Assembly (NCBI GenBank): GCA_024500155.1
Contig: CM044880.1
Span: 14,636,379 to 14,700,378 of the forward strand
Direction: 5' to 3'
DNA: 64,000 bases
Origin: Chenopodium formosanum
Lineage: Eukaryota > Streptophyta > Magnoliopsida > Caryophyllales > Amaranthaceae
The position numbers and the translations under genes are program-made. Below, one piece after another: positions 1-10,265 of the stretch. Below the pieces are notes generated by a model, which saw only the letters and a list, made by a program, of their open reading frames with translations, searched no databases and was not told the DNA's origin. Position 1 is the first letter of the stretch. Each line of letters begins with the position of its first letter.

Positions 1-1598
1 TGGGAGACCTTGAATTAGAAATGATACTCTCATCACGCCTTTTTGTAAGAAACAAGTAGGAGTCGCCAATGATTTTTAGGAAAACTCATAAACCTCGTTC
101 ATTCCTTTCTTCCATGTGGAGTTCATGGAATAATTAGCACGAATCAGAAGTTTACCCATGCCCAAATCAGTCTAAATAAACCAGAAATGAGTTCGGGAGC
201 AAGGGTACTAAAATAACGTTCCTTTTAGGGAGGAATCGCTACTCTAGCCCTAGTACGACCTCTACTAGCTCTTCCTTTTTCACAATTTCATTACCAAACA
301 ATATATGCAACGTTATACCTAAAGACTAAGTTATTTGATTTTATTTACAAGCATTAATCACGTAGGATTTACATTGAAAAAGTCGATAATCTTATTTAAT
401 CAATATTCGTGAAAAAACAATAAATAAACAATATTTGCCTTGTCTTAAGTGGTAAAACAACAATTAATTATTCAAATTCTAGTCTTGACTAACGAAAGAG
501 TACTATGTGAATTAATAAATTAAAATTTTATTTAAAGTGATCAAATAACACTAATTAATCAATTAAAGTTATTTAAACAATAAAAGAAAAGTGATTTATC
601 TAAGTGATCAGGAAACTAACTGTTCTTTAATGTTAAATCTCCATTTAATGTGTTTATGGACTTTCTTTCTTCTTCGTACCTCCAAGGACTTCAATGGATT
701 CAATTAGGGTTGGAAATTACTTGAGAAGAGAGAAGAAAAAAGTAGTATGATAGTAAGAGAAGTTGAGAGATTAGGGTTTTGAGAATACAAGGGTTTTAAT
801 TCTGATTTTTCCGGTCCTCGTAATGCTGAACGAAGACCCCTATTTATAGACATAGGGATCTAGGTTTAGGGTTTTAGAGCCACGCCGTCAGGTGGCGCAC
901 GCAACTCTCTCAGTCGAGCTGGGTGCCGCGCGCATCTCAATGAGTCTCGCGCGCAAGGCGCGCAACTGATTAAGTTGCGCTGGTTTGCGGTTTGCCTTAT
1001 ACGAAAACGCGTTTTTAAAACTTCCATAACTTTTGATTGCGGAGTTGGAATAAGGCGTGTGAGATATCATTGGAAATATCTAAACGTCTACTTTCCAATG
1101 CTGTTAAAATTAGGTTAAAATATGTTATGGATCAAAAATTATGGCCGTTGGAGTGCAAGGGTGTCGGCTTTAGGGCCCGGTTTAGTGTTTTGATCATAAC
1201 TTCTTCGTTTTGGCTCGGAATTGGGCTTATAATATACCGTTGGAAAGCTCTTTGAAAGGGCTATCCATCTGTATAGTACTTACACGGGAATTTGATAGTT
1301 GGTTTATCTGTTTGGCTCGGTTTTCAACAATGTAGGTTCCATTGGATCCAATCATTGCATTTGACGCATTTGGGTCCGTTATTAATCAAGTTTAAACATG
1401 TATGAACACGTTTTAGGCCTAATTAGTAATCTAACAAGGCTCTAAGATAACTTGGTCTCAAATATGAGTTTTAATTTACTTCATAATGCTTTTCGTAGTC
1501 CATACACACTTTAACTTTGATCTAACATGAAGAACGGATTTTTGAAACATCATCGCACCTTCTTTCGGGACAAGAGGCCAAAAGTAGGTGTGTACAGA
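1..1598 (-). repeat. LTR-like end of a decayed Ty3/gypsy-type element
   Basis: A block at about 1165-1260 (GGGCCCGGTTTAGTGTTTTG, then an ATTGGGCTTATAATATACCG stretch) recurs at about 6011-6105, with broken gag sequence between them in minus orientation. That is the arrangement expected of two LTRs. Read on the minus strand, this copy would begin near 1598 with TGTACACACC, comparable to TGTAGACACCC near 6336. The GGAGTCGCC motif at about 60-68 also recurs near 5955. The copies are strongly diverged and the outer limit may lie outside the window. Limits are approximate. No coding capacity was recognised. Confidence 0.4.
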
Positions 1599-3527
1599 TG
1601 CTAGAGTCAGGTTTTTATTCGCGGTTTTTTCAAAAAAAAATCCGAGAATGTTCTTGCTCGCTGGAATGTACCTGCATTTATATTTTGAACTATAGGAATT
1701 TGCTTATCTTTCTTTAGGGTTGACTTAAGACTTAGTGTTGCTTGACTCATTGACTTGACATGACTCAAAGTATAAACTTGACCTAATGATGACTCACTTT
1801 GTGTGACTCATGTGTGCATAATGTTGACTCATGAAGCTCGATATGTACATGACTCGAAATGCAGAAAAACAAAAATTCCAGTCATTTTTGTGGAGCGTAC
1901 CGACTTTCTCCCAAAAAAGAAAGACGCGAAAATAGAATCGAAGTGTTTAAAGTTGCATGTTGAATGGGCTTAATCCGTTAATGTTGTCTCTCATAATATA
2001 AGGATTGTAACATCTTTAGACTATCCTAGTAGACTCGATAATAAAAGTATTTAGGTAACTTAGGCGCAGAGGCTAAGTACTTCATACTTTGTGATGCAAT
2101 GATGATTGATGTTGATATGACAAGGCATGCTTCGGCGTTGTGTTAAGATTTCATGACAAAGGGTTCCTAAGGGAAGTATATACTGAATGGTGGTGACTCT
2201 TAGGCTAGGTAGGCTAATACTGTAAGGATCAAGCCCCCAAGTCTAGCTCTAAATGGATAAGGATGAGCATTGGAGATCCTTTGATATGACCAATTGTGAA
2301 CGTAAATATGAATGCATTTTTATTACGGCCGCACCTCTTTGTGAGGTTGTCTACGTATTCGTTAGGAATTAGGCCGAACGTAGCTCTACCCGAACCACGC
2401 ACAAGTGTGCGTATACCTCAAAGAGGTCTTTTAAGGGTTGTAACGTGGTTAGGCTAAGGGTTATAGAAGAAAAGGATAAAGGCTCAAGCCCCTAGATAAG
2501 CCCCCCTAGGTGTGCAACCTTGCTTTTAAATCTTTGTATTATTATGCTTGAGGTTTCTCACTTTTAAACTCTCTTTACATTTTACTCTTTTTTTGCTTTT
2601 TCATTTTTCATATTTGAATATTTTTCTATAAGTGTGGCCAATCCCGATCATACGGTCTATCACTCACTTGGCATTCATGTTTCTCAGGCACAGTACCGAG
2701 CATTGATAAGAGACGTAATCTGAGACGTGTTCATATCAAAGACATGTTCATGTCAAAGACATTGGAACACTTGCCCTTTTGTACACTTTTATTGTTTTTG
2801 CTGTTTTATTCTTTTGATTCACTCAAGCTTTTGTTCTTTGAAAATTGCATAAGTTACACACCATCCCATTCCAAGGTTAGGTAGATGTGGGTTAAGGAAA
2901 TAAAGGTCTATCGTTAGACGAGACTCAAAGTGGTTTATCAAGAAAAGATTGTATATTTGCAAGGTGAAAGGTATAACATGGCTACAAGAGGTGCCTCAAA
3001 TCATTAGTATACCTTGTGCTTAGTTAGACATGGATTTTATTTTGTTTTGTTTGGGCAATGCAATGCAATGATCATATGCAAGAAAACAAATGCTCTTTTT
3101 ATTAATAGGGAAAAAGGAAAAACCTACGAAATAATCAAAGGAAAAATAAAAGGTGCCTATGCTAGACGTATTGGGGATATGAATAATGAAAAAAAATATA
3201 AAAGGAGGTTGTGAAATCTTGTCGTGGAAGCCCGTCTTGTGTCTTGTGCTTATCATCACCCGGTTTTCTTGCTAACTAGAGGCAATAGGATCTTGTTTGC
3301 TTTTATGAGATCTTGAATGAGATTTTGAAATCTATAATATTCATCAGTGGTATGACCATTTTTTTATGGTACTTGCAATAATAATTGGGATTCCATCTTG
3401 AAGATCGTTTTTCTAGCGTTGGATCTTCAGTAGGGCTAATAGGTTTGATTAATCCTCAATCATAGAGACGATCAAAAGCAACATTATAGGTCATTCCAAT
3501 GGGTGTGAACTCTCTTTTGGGTTTCTT
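1599..3527 (-). other. Internal non-coding part of the gypsy-like remnant
   Basis: This stretch lies between the LTR-like block and the gag remnant, where protease, reverse transcriptase, RNase H and integrase would be expected. I see no such domain in any frame, only short frames with no family resemblance. The element has either lost pol or was a non-autonomous gag-only type. A CACCTCTTTGTGAGG stretch near 2331 and its partial inverse near 2416 form a local inverted repeat. Confidence 0.35.
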
Positions 3528-4453
3528 TTAAGATCCTTGATTATCCATAGCTAAGACATCGTTATGGTTAAAGGTACTAACATTGTTATTGGAGTAGGTG
3601 TTTTTGGAAGAAGAAGGATTGTCATTCTTCTTTCCTTTCCAGCCATTGTGGTTACTATTGTTAGTACCTTTTTTCTTTGCGAGGTCATCTTCGATTTCAA
3701 TACCTATGTCATTGACGGCCTTGAAAGTATTCAAATTATGTTGATATTTTAAATGCTTTGAATACCTCTTTTGGAGATTCTTGATAAACATCCTTACAGA
3801 TTATTTTTCGGTGGGCACCTCAATCATCTTAGCAGAAGTTTCCCTCCACTTATTAAAGAAAGAAGTAAAGCCTTCATTCTCTTTTTGTCTTACCATCTTA
3901 AGTTGTCTATAGTCGGTTTTAACTTGAATATTACACTTATATTCATCAATGAAAGCGTTTTTTATTCCATCCCAAGTAGAGGTTTTCTCTATATCAAGAT
4001 AAAAGAACCAATGTTGACAAACAGTTTCTAAAGATATTGAGAATAAAGAGGGAAAAATATTCTTATCAATCCCCTTAATGTTCATCTAGTTTCAAAGGCC
4101 CTTAAGTGAAAGTAAGTATTGTTCGTTGGCTGAAACTTAGGGATGTTATTGGCTTTGAACTTCTGCGGAAGAAGCTCCTTGTCCACTGAGATCCCTTGTG
4201 AGCTAATGCCCTGAAATCTATAGTCATTGGATACTTTGCTTAAGATTTCTTGCATGAGCTCCATTTGTTGTTGCCTCACAGGGTCATTGACTTGAATAAC
4301 TATACTCTTCATTAATTCAGTTAAGTTGGCCACATCCTTCTTGAGTTCATTAACTTGTTCTTGAGACGTCATTATCTTCTTATTAGATTTTCTTTTCCGA
4401 CTAATTGGTTTGTCAAAAAGTAGCACTTGAACAAAGGTGTTGTCCTTAATCAA
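3528..4453 (-). pseudogene. Broken retrotransposon gag gene
   Basis: On the minus strand, 4453-4082 encodes an N-terminal helical stretch followed by a FHLRAFETR segment. 4085-3801 continues in another frame with the gag core (TSTWDGIKNAFIDEY, then FFNKWRETSAKM), and 3791-3528 continues in that same frame after an in-frame stop near 3801 (MFIKNLQKRYSKHL, ending in a lysine/asparagine-rich tail). The tryptophan, Phe-x-x-Tyr and WRE spacing is that of the Ty3/gypsy Retrotrans_gag family, the capsid precursor. At least one frameshift (about 4085) and one stop make it non-functional. No CCHC zinc knuckle was seen and no protease or pol follows downstream. Confidence 0.7.
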
Positions 4454-6336
4454 TCGCCCTTCACTCCTTGACCAAGTGTAGTGGAAAGGGGATTTAGGGG
4501 TAATTTTTTTTATTAATTATTTCGACTCAAGCTCTATTCAACATGCAATGGATGGGAAGAGAACATGGAATGAAATAGAAATGGGATGGACCCTCAACTC
4601 AAATGACGGGAAAACGACTCATGCATGAACCTAAAACATGGTCATGGTGTGAAAAGAGTATGTACAAAGTGTGTGCTAAGACTAGTGAGTGTAGGTGACA
4701 TGTTAAAACGTGTGTCATGACCATGTGACTAGACTATGTGACTAGACTCGAACAAAGACTAAGTTAAGACCTCATGTATGTGCACTAAACTGGACAGGTA
4801 GTAGTATTTTAGTCATAACTTTTTATCTGTGACTTCGATTGAGACAAAACTAACGCCAAATTAAAGATAAAACTCAGGGCTACAAATCCATAGGTTGTAA
4901 GACTATTAAATTTTTCTAGAACTCCGGATATGACCAAAACAAGTTGACGTTTGTGCAATATAAGGGAATAAAAATCCGGGTTGACTTAAAGGAACTATGA
5001 CTCGATTTTAGACATATTTATTAGCTCAAATTAATTAATCAATTAATTAATCAATTAATTAAGAAAAGTCATTTAGTTCTTGTTTAGTTTATTCAAGCAT
5101 ATTCATAATTACAAGTCAAACCAAATGGTCAGTTTAATCACATGTAAGTATGCACAAGCAAATAATGCACAAGTAGTCAAATAGTCACAACATGATGCAA
5201 TGAGTTTGCAACCTAACCATGACTCTAGTTCTCTAAAGTTCAGGATATGGGTTAGTCAAATAGGGTCCATGGTTATGAGTCCAAATGCACCGCGCGGAAG
5301 CCTTACCTTTGGAAGGGTTGGCGCGTGTGGATGGGACCCCGCGAGTTAAACTCGCTTCCATGGTTTGGTGAATTCAACAATCTCGGATGTACCCTTCGTT
5401 TCCAGGAGCGTTCGATTGGGTAAATGGAGCATAAATTCCCATAGGGTTATGTCCATATGTAGAACACATATGAGTTTCAGAAAATAGGAAAAAAACTCAA
5501 TCAGGAAGTAAAACCGAGAAACAGTACTAGAAAACTAGTCGAAACAAGAAGGTAGATTTATGGCTCAATAGTGGAAGAAATTGGCGCGAGAAAATAGTTT
5601 CGTCGCCAGACGCTGGCCCCGTCGGCAACGACGCCAACGTTAGGCGCCGACGCTGTTTTCTCAGCGCTAATTCCTACATGCCTCGGCAGCTTTCTGTTCT
5701 TGAATTTTTCAGTTTTTTCGTAGTATTATTTCGATTCTAGTTGTGAAAGATATTTACCTAAATTCCTACGTGTAAAAATCCTATGTTTTTGACTTATTAC
5801 GGATGGTCTTTCCAATGAGAACCTTTTTTTATGCTTATGCCAATAATGTCAACCAAAATTACGCACATGAAATACTTAGAACTTTTCGAGTCTCATCCAC
5901 TCATTCTAAATCATTGCCAAAATAAATTTTAGGAATTAAAATAGAAATCCTCCCTAGTGGAGTCGCCAAAAACCTTTGGGCCCAGTTTAGTATTAGTAGG
6001 TAAAATCTTGTTTGGGCCCAGTTTAGTATTTTGGCCATAACTTCCTCATTATTTATCGGAATTGGGCTTATAATATATCGTTGGAAAGGTCTTTTCAAGC
6101 CCCATCCAATTACACTATTATTGGACCCATATCATGGACCAAACTAAACTTGAATGCAAGTTTTTAAAAAATAGGGTAAGAAAAGAAATATTTTCAAAAA
6201 AAGAAATAAGAGATATTTTAATAAAAACATCCTCATCACTAGACTTTTCACACTTTTGCTTTGTTCGAAAACAAATGACATGAAAGGTATTCATCACTGG
6301 GTTTGGTTTTGGGGAGACACATTTGGGTGTCTACAA
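4454..6336 (-). repeat. Leader plus second LTR-like end of the gypsy-like remnant
   Basis: This lies upstream of gag on the minus strand. The outer edge near 6336 reads TGTAGACACCC on the minus strand, a common start of plant gypsy LTRs. It shares the GGGCCCAGTTTAGT / ATTGGGCTTATAATATATCG block (about 6011-6105) with the left LTR-like region, and the first part of that block is duplicated nearby at about 5977. The boundary between leader and LTR and the primer-binding site could not be fixed. A GC-rich patch at about 5580-5690 is unlike the AT-rich surroundings. Confidence 0.35.
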
Positions 6337-7348
6337 GAACAAATTTAAGCAGAGCATAAATCTCATCAAAAGAACAGAGCCTTAAATTACTATCTTAAAA
6401 TACATGCAAAATGAATTGTAGAAATCTTTTGGTGATGCAGGGAGTATCTGTTTTGAGAAAATCTAAACTAAGACTACTTTACAATTTGACTGATTGTCTT
6501 TCATAAGTTTAGCGTTACAAACTTATAACATAGAAGTGAATACCATCTTTCTTCAAATTAAAGTCTAAACCCGGCCTATTCTATATATTGGCAAGGTATG
6601 GTATATAAACCATGTATGGTTTTTGGACGTCGGTAGTTGAGACTTGAGAGAGTAGCTATTGCTAATCTCCATGTATAACACTATGACAGTATAGAGCATG
6701 AGTGCATGATCTTTTTTTTTTTTAACTGCATTTTCTAAAAGTCATGTGATATAAAGGCTATGAGTTTACATCTCATCCACCTCACTTTCAAATGGAATAT
6801 TTCACGCAAGGTATGTGGACAGCCCGTGCTGCATCCCACATTTCAAGACCAACGGGTTCTCGTATGAAGGAAAATAATAAAACGCAAACTTTTTGCTAGT
6901 CTCGCGACCAGCTAACTTTGGTTGGTTCCTCATTTTAATTAACGAACATTAAATGTAAACAAAATGATCATTTTGTGATGGAACATGTTTTGAAAGCAAC
7001 ATTGAAATTGGAAATCAAAATCCGAATCTTAAGCGAACATTTCATTATATAACAACAATGAATAACATGGAAAAAAAAAAGAGAAATAATTATTACGTAA
7101 ATTGGTATTAACATTGCAATAAATAAAAATGATTTATTTAGAAGCTTTGTTTTTTCTCTACATCATTTTGTTTAGCAGCTTCCAATGTTGCTTCTTCTTC
7201 TTTAACTTATTTTTTTAGCTTCATGAGGTGCCCACTCTTGGACTGTTTTTTCTTGAATGGAATTCTTTTCTCTTTTGATGCTACCTTTTGAACTTGATAT
7301 TCTAGGTCTTTGCATTATACCTATTAAAATTATCACAAATTTTTGTAT
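6337..7348. other. Intergenic sequence, no feature recognised
   Basis: AT-rich DNA with short homopolymer runs. Only short, low-complexity frames occur. I see no convincing gene, RNA or repeat boundary here. Confidence 0.4.
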
Positions 7349-7377
7349 GTGGCTGGTCACACGGTGTGGCCAGCCAC
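7349..7377. repeat. 29-bp near-palindrome, left boundary
   Basis: The sequence starts GTGGCTGGTCACAC, and its second half is the reverse complement except at the centre and one other position. It can fold into a GC-rich hairpin. It shares CACACGGTGTGGCC with the palindrome at 8555-8583. Confidence 0.75.
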
Positions 7378-7779
7378 AATTTTTATTTTTATTTTTATTT
7401 TTTTTAAAATACCACATCTCTTCTATCTCCTCTTTTCTTAGCTTCTTCTTCAAGCCAAACCACACATCACTAATAACCGTATCTTTACTTCACCCATTTT
7501 TTCTCTCCTCTTTTCTTAGCTTCTTCTTCGAGTCAAACCACACATCACCAACAACCATATCTCTACTCCACCCATTTTCTCTCTCCTCTTTGCCAAATTG
7601 CTGCAATTAAAGCCCAAAATTGTAGAAATTGCGTGTCAAATTGCTGTGAAAAATTGTGATTATTATCCTTAAGATCATCAACAACATTTGAAGCAGTGAA
7701 ATCGATGAGAACCAAAGAAATGTGAGCTTGTTTTCTTCATGAAATCTTAGATCAAACATTCTTCGTCAAAAATTGCAGG

Positions 7780-8020
7780 ATGTTACTAGTTTGGTCAAGG
7801 GTTACTAGTAGGGTGAGACTAGTTTGGTCACGGATTACATGTAGGGTGTTACTGGTTTGGTGAAGGTGTTACTGGTTTGGTTAGGGGTTACATGTAGGGT
7901 GTTACTGGTTTGGTGAAGGTGTTACTTGTAGGGTGTTACTGGTTTGGTTAGGGGTTACTTGTAGGGTATTATTGGTTTTGGTCAAGGGTTACTTGTAGTG
8001 TGTTAATGGTTTGGTATGGG
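7780..8020 (+). repeat. GTTACTGGTTTGGT minisatellite array
   Basis: Degenerate tandem units combine GGGTTACTTGTAGGGT with GTTACTGGTTTGGT, spaced roughly 25-40 bp apart. At about 8010-8030 the sense flips and the sequence continues as CAAGTAACCC-type units. Confidence 0.7.
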
Positions 8021-8024
8021 GCCT

Positions 8025-8514
8025 ACAAGCAACCCTTGAATAAGTAACAAGTAATCCTTGAATAAGTAATTCATACAAGTAACCTTTGAAGTAACTCATA
8101 TAAATAACCTCTAAATAAGTAACTCATACAAATAACCCTTGAATGAAGAACTCATACAAGTAACCCTTGAATTAACCCATACAAGTAACCTTTGAAAAAA
8201 AAATACAGGTACCCCTAAAATAAATTCAAGTAACTCCTAAAAAAAATACAAGTAACCCCTGAAAATACAAGTAACTCCTGAATAAGTAATCCGTACAAAT
8301 AACCCCTGAAAAAAATACAAGTAACTCCTGAATAAGTAATCCGTACAAGTAACCCCTGAAAAAATACAAGTAACTCCTGAAAAATACGAGTAACTCTGAC
8401 AAAACCAGTAACCCCTGAATAATACAAGTAACCTTGACAAAACCAGTAACCCCCGAAAAATACAAGTAATCCTGACAAAACCAGTAACCCCGTTATGAGC
8501 GTGAATAGTAACCC
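8025..8514 (-). repeat. AAGTAACCCCTGAA minisatellite array, inverted
   Basis: Units such as ACAAGTAACCCCTGAAAAAA and AAACCAGTAACCCC repeat every 20-35 bp. They are the reverse complement in type of the GTTAC units just to the left, so the two arrays can pair. Confidence 0.7.
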
Positions 8515-8554
8515 CGTTATGCGAGCGTCTGTATCCGTTATTTATACTGACTTG

Positions 8555-8583
8555 GCAGCAGGCCACACGGTGTGGCCTACTGC
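8555..8583. repeat. 29-bp near-palindrome, right boundary
   Basis: It begins GCAGCAGGCCACAC and closes with the near reverse complement (CCTACTGC). It has the same CACACGGTGTGGCC core as the left boundary. Confidence 0.75.
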
Positions 8584-8650
8584 ACCAAAAAAACTCTGTA
8601 AAATTATATATTATTAATGAACATTAAACATAATAAGTATGAACTATCTA

Positions 8651-8652
<2 letters not shown>

Positions 8653-8698
<46 letters not shown>
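8653..8698. repeat. (TA)n microsatellite
   Basis: An uninterrupted run of TA dinucleotides, about 23 units. Confidence 0.9.
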
Positions 8699-8700
<2 letters not shown>

Positions 8701-8789
8701 CATAATCTGATATTCCTTTATATTTCTTGAACTTTTTCTAATTGTGTTTTTCCAATATTTATTTTCAGCTTCAAATTGTCAATGTTATT

Positions 8790-9095
8790 ACATAATTTTA
8801 ACTGAACATCATTTAACACAAAAATGAACATTCATGACAAATTAACAAACACAAAAGTCAATATTAATTGAAAATGAAAATGACCCTTTAAATTTATAAG
8901 AACTAACATCCTATAACATTAAGATGAACAATTAAATACTAGGAATAACATCCTGTAACATGAATATGAAGAAAAAAAATTAAACCTATTACTTTGGTGA
9001 GGTAAATGAAAACTAAGTGAACATTTGATTTTGTGAGAATGGACATCTTATCGAATAAAAGTGAGCATTCAATGTCATGATGAATTATGAACACT
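8790..9095. repeat. GAACAT-rich degenerate repeat tract
   Basis: The words TGAACAT and GAACATTT or close variants recur every 25-60 bp (for example near 8803, 8833 and 9018). A similar tract occurs at about 32580-33100, and a looser one at 10320-10810. No boundaries were seen. Confidence 0.4.
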
Positions 9096-9125
9096 TGATT
9101 ATTTATTTATTTCCAATTTTAAAAG

Positions 9126-10257
9126 CATTGGTGGACCTACACGTGTACACACTGAGTCACGTAACTCACCAGTGCCAAAAAAAGAAGAAGAAGAAGAAGA
9201 GGAAAAACACGTGAAAGAAGCAAACAACCAAACCACAACTCACAACCCTAACTCCCTCTCTCACATCAACCAGCCGACCAAACACCCCTAAATAAATTTT
9301 CCCACTCTCACTCTTGTTCTCCTCTTGCAAATTCCATCAATTTCTTCTCTTTCTAATTTACCCCATGTTACCAAATCAAAAAATAATGTCTTCAATCAAT
9401 TAAATCTTCTCAATTTTAAAATTTCAACCATTTTTTTATCTAGAAAATGGGATTATTGTACGAAATGGTAGCCCGGGGAGTGGTGGTAATAACGGAGTAA
9501 ACGGCGGCCTTCATTGTGATTGGTTGAATTTTAGAAGTTTTTGTTGAATTTATGTTTTAATTGATAGTGTAATTAATGAATTAATCTGAAGTTAGGGTTT
9601 ATTTTTGCTTTAATGTATATTGTTAATGAATTTTAAAGGGATTTTGGTGGGTTTAATATTGGGTATTCATGATTATGTTTAATTGAATTGAACTTTTGTT
9701 GATGCAATTTGGCTGTTCATCGTTGTGTTTCATTGATTTTATTGTAGTATTGGTACTTTGGTAGTGTTGGCTATTTGGTTATTGTTTGGTACTTTGATTT
9801 GTTTCAGAATTAATTGCTATATGATTGTGTTAATGTGATAATGTCTCCAATTGAATTGCAGAATTTCTATGAACGTGTTCAATGCTGAATTTTTTATTAA
9901 TTCTTGTAAAAAATTTGTTAATTTTAAGTTTAATCTTTTCAATTTTTCCTTCTAATATTTCCAGTAATTTTAAAATTATTATTCTTGTTATGGTAAAAAA
10001 GATAGATGTAGTCCATTGAATGCTAATGGACTTATATTAACATCTCATATTTTACTTCTCTTCCAAATGAAATTTCTGATCATTGGAGATGATACATTTT
10101 TTTTTTGTTTCTTCTTCAAATTAAAATTATTTGTTGGAAAATGATGATAAACCATCGTATTTAATCTTTTCCATCTTAGATTACTGGAAATTTTTTATAC
10201 TTAGCTTTCACATGGACATGGTGACTCATAGGTATGGAAATCCTTGATCCGCCACTG
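9126..10257. mobile_element. Possible hAT-like element with gene-leader-like interior
   Basis: The left end reads CATTGGTGGACC and the right end, reversed, CAGTGGCGGATC. This resembles the CAGNGGCGGA termini of plant hAT elements. The flanks TTTAAAAG (9118-9125) and TTTAAAAC (10258-10265) match in 7 of 8 bases, the length of a hAT target duplication. The interior has no transposase. It starts with CT-rich, 5'-UTR-like sequence (about 9230-9440) that could be captured from a gene. The termini are short and imperfect, so the call is tentative. Confidence 0.4.
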
Positions 10258-10265
10258 TTTAAAAC

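Larger units (their letters stand above)
7349..8583. repeat. Palindrome-bounded inverted minisatellite element
   Basis: Two 29-bp near-palindromes, 7349-7377 and 8555-8583, share the core CACACGGTGTGGCC and bracket a region containing two oppositely oriented arrays of GTTAC-type degenerate repeats (about 7780-8020 and 8025-8514). The region therefore has the layout of a foldback element. Between the left palindrome and the array is a pyrimidine-rich stretch (about 7378-7600) that contains its own partial duplication (TCTTAGCTTCTTCTTC at about 7435 and 7515). Frames through the arrays only translate the repeat and are not genes. No transposase and no clear target-site duplication were seen. 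A shorter relative lies at 43863-44066. Confidence 0.6.

Noticed and set aside
8215..8566. Three overlapping minus-strand frames rich in Gly/Val/Leu/Phe/Tyr repeats
   Set aside because: They only translate the AAGTAACCCC minisatellite; no start context or domain.
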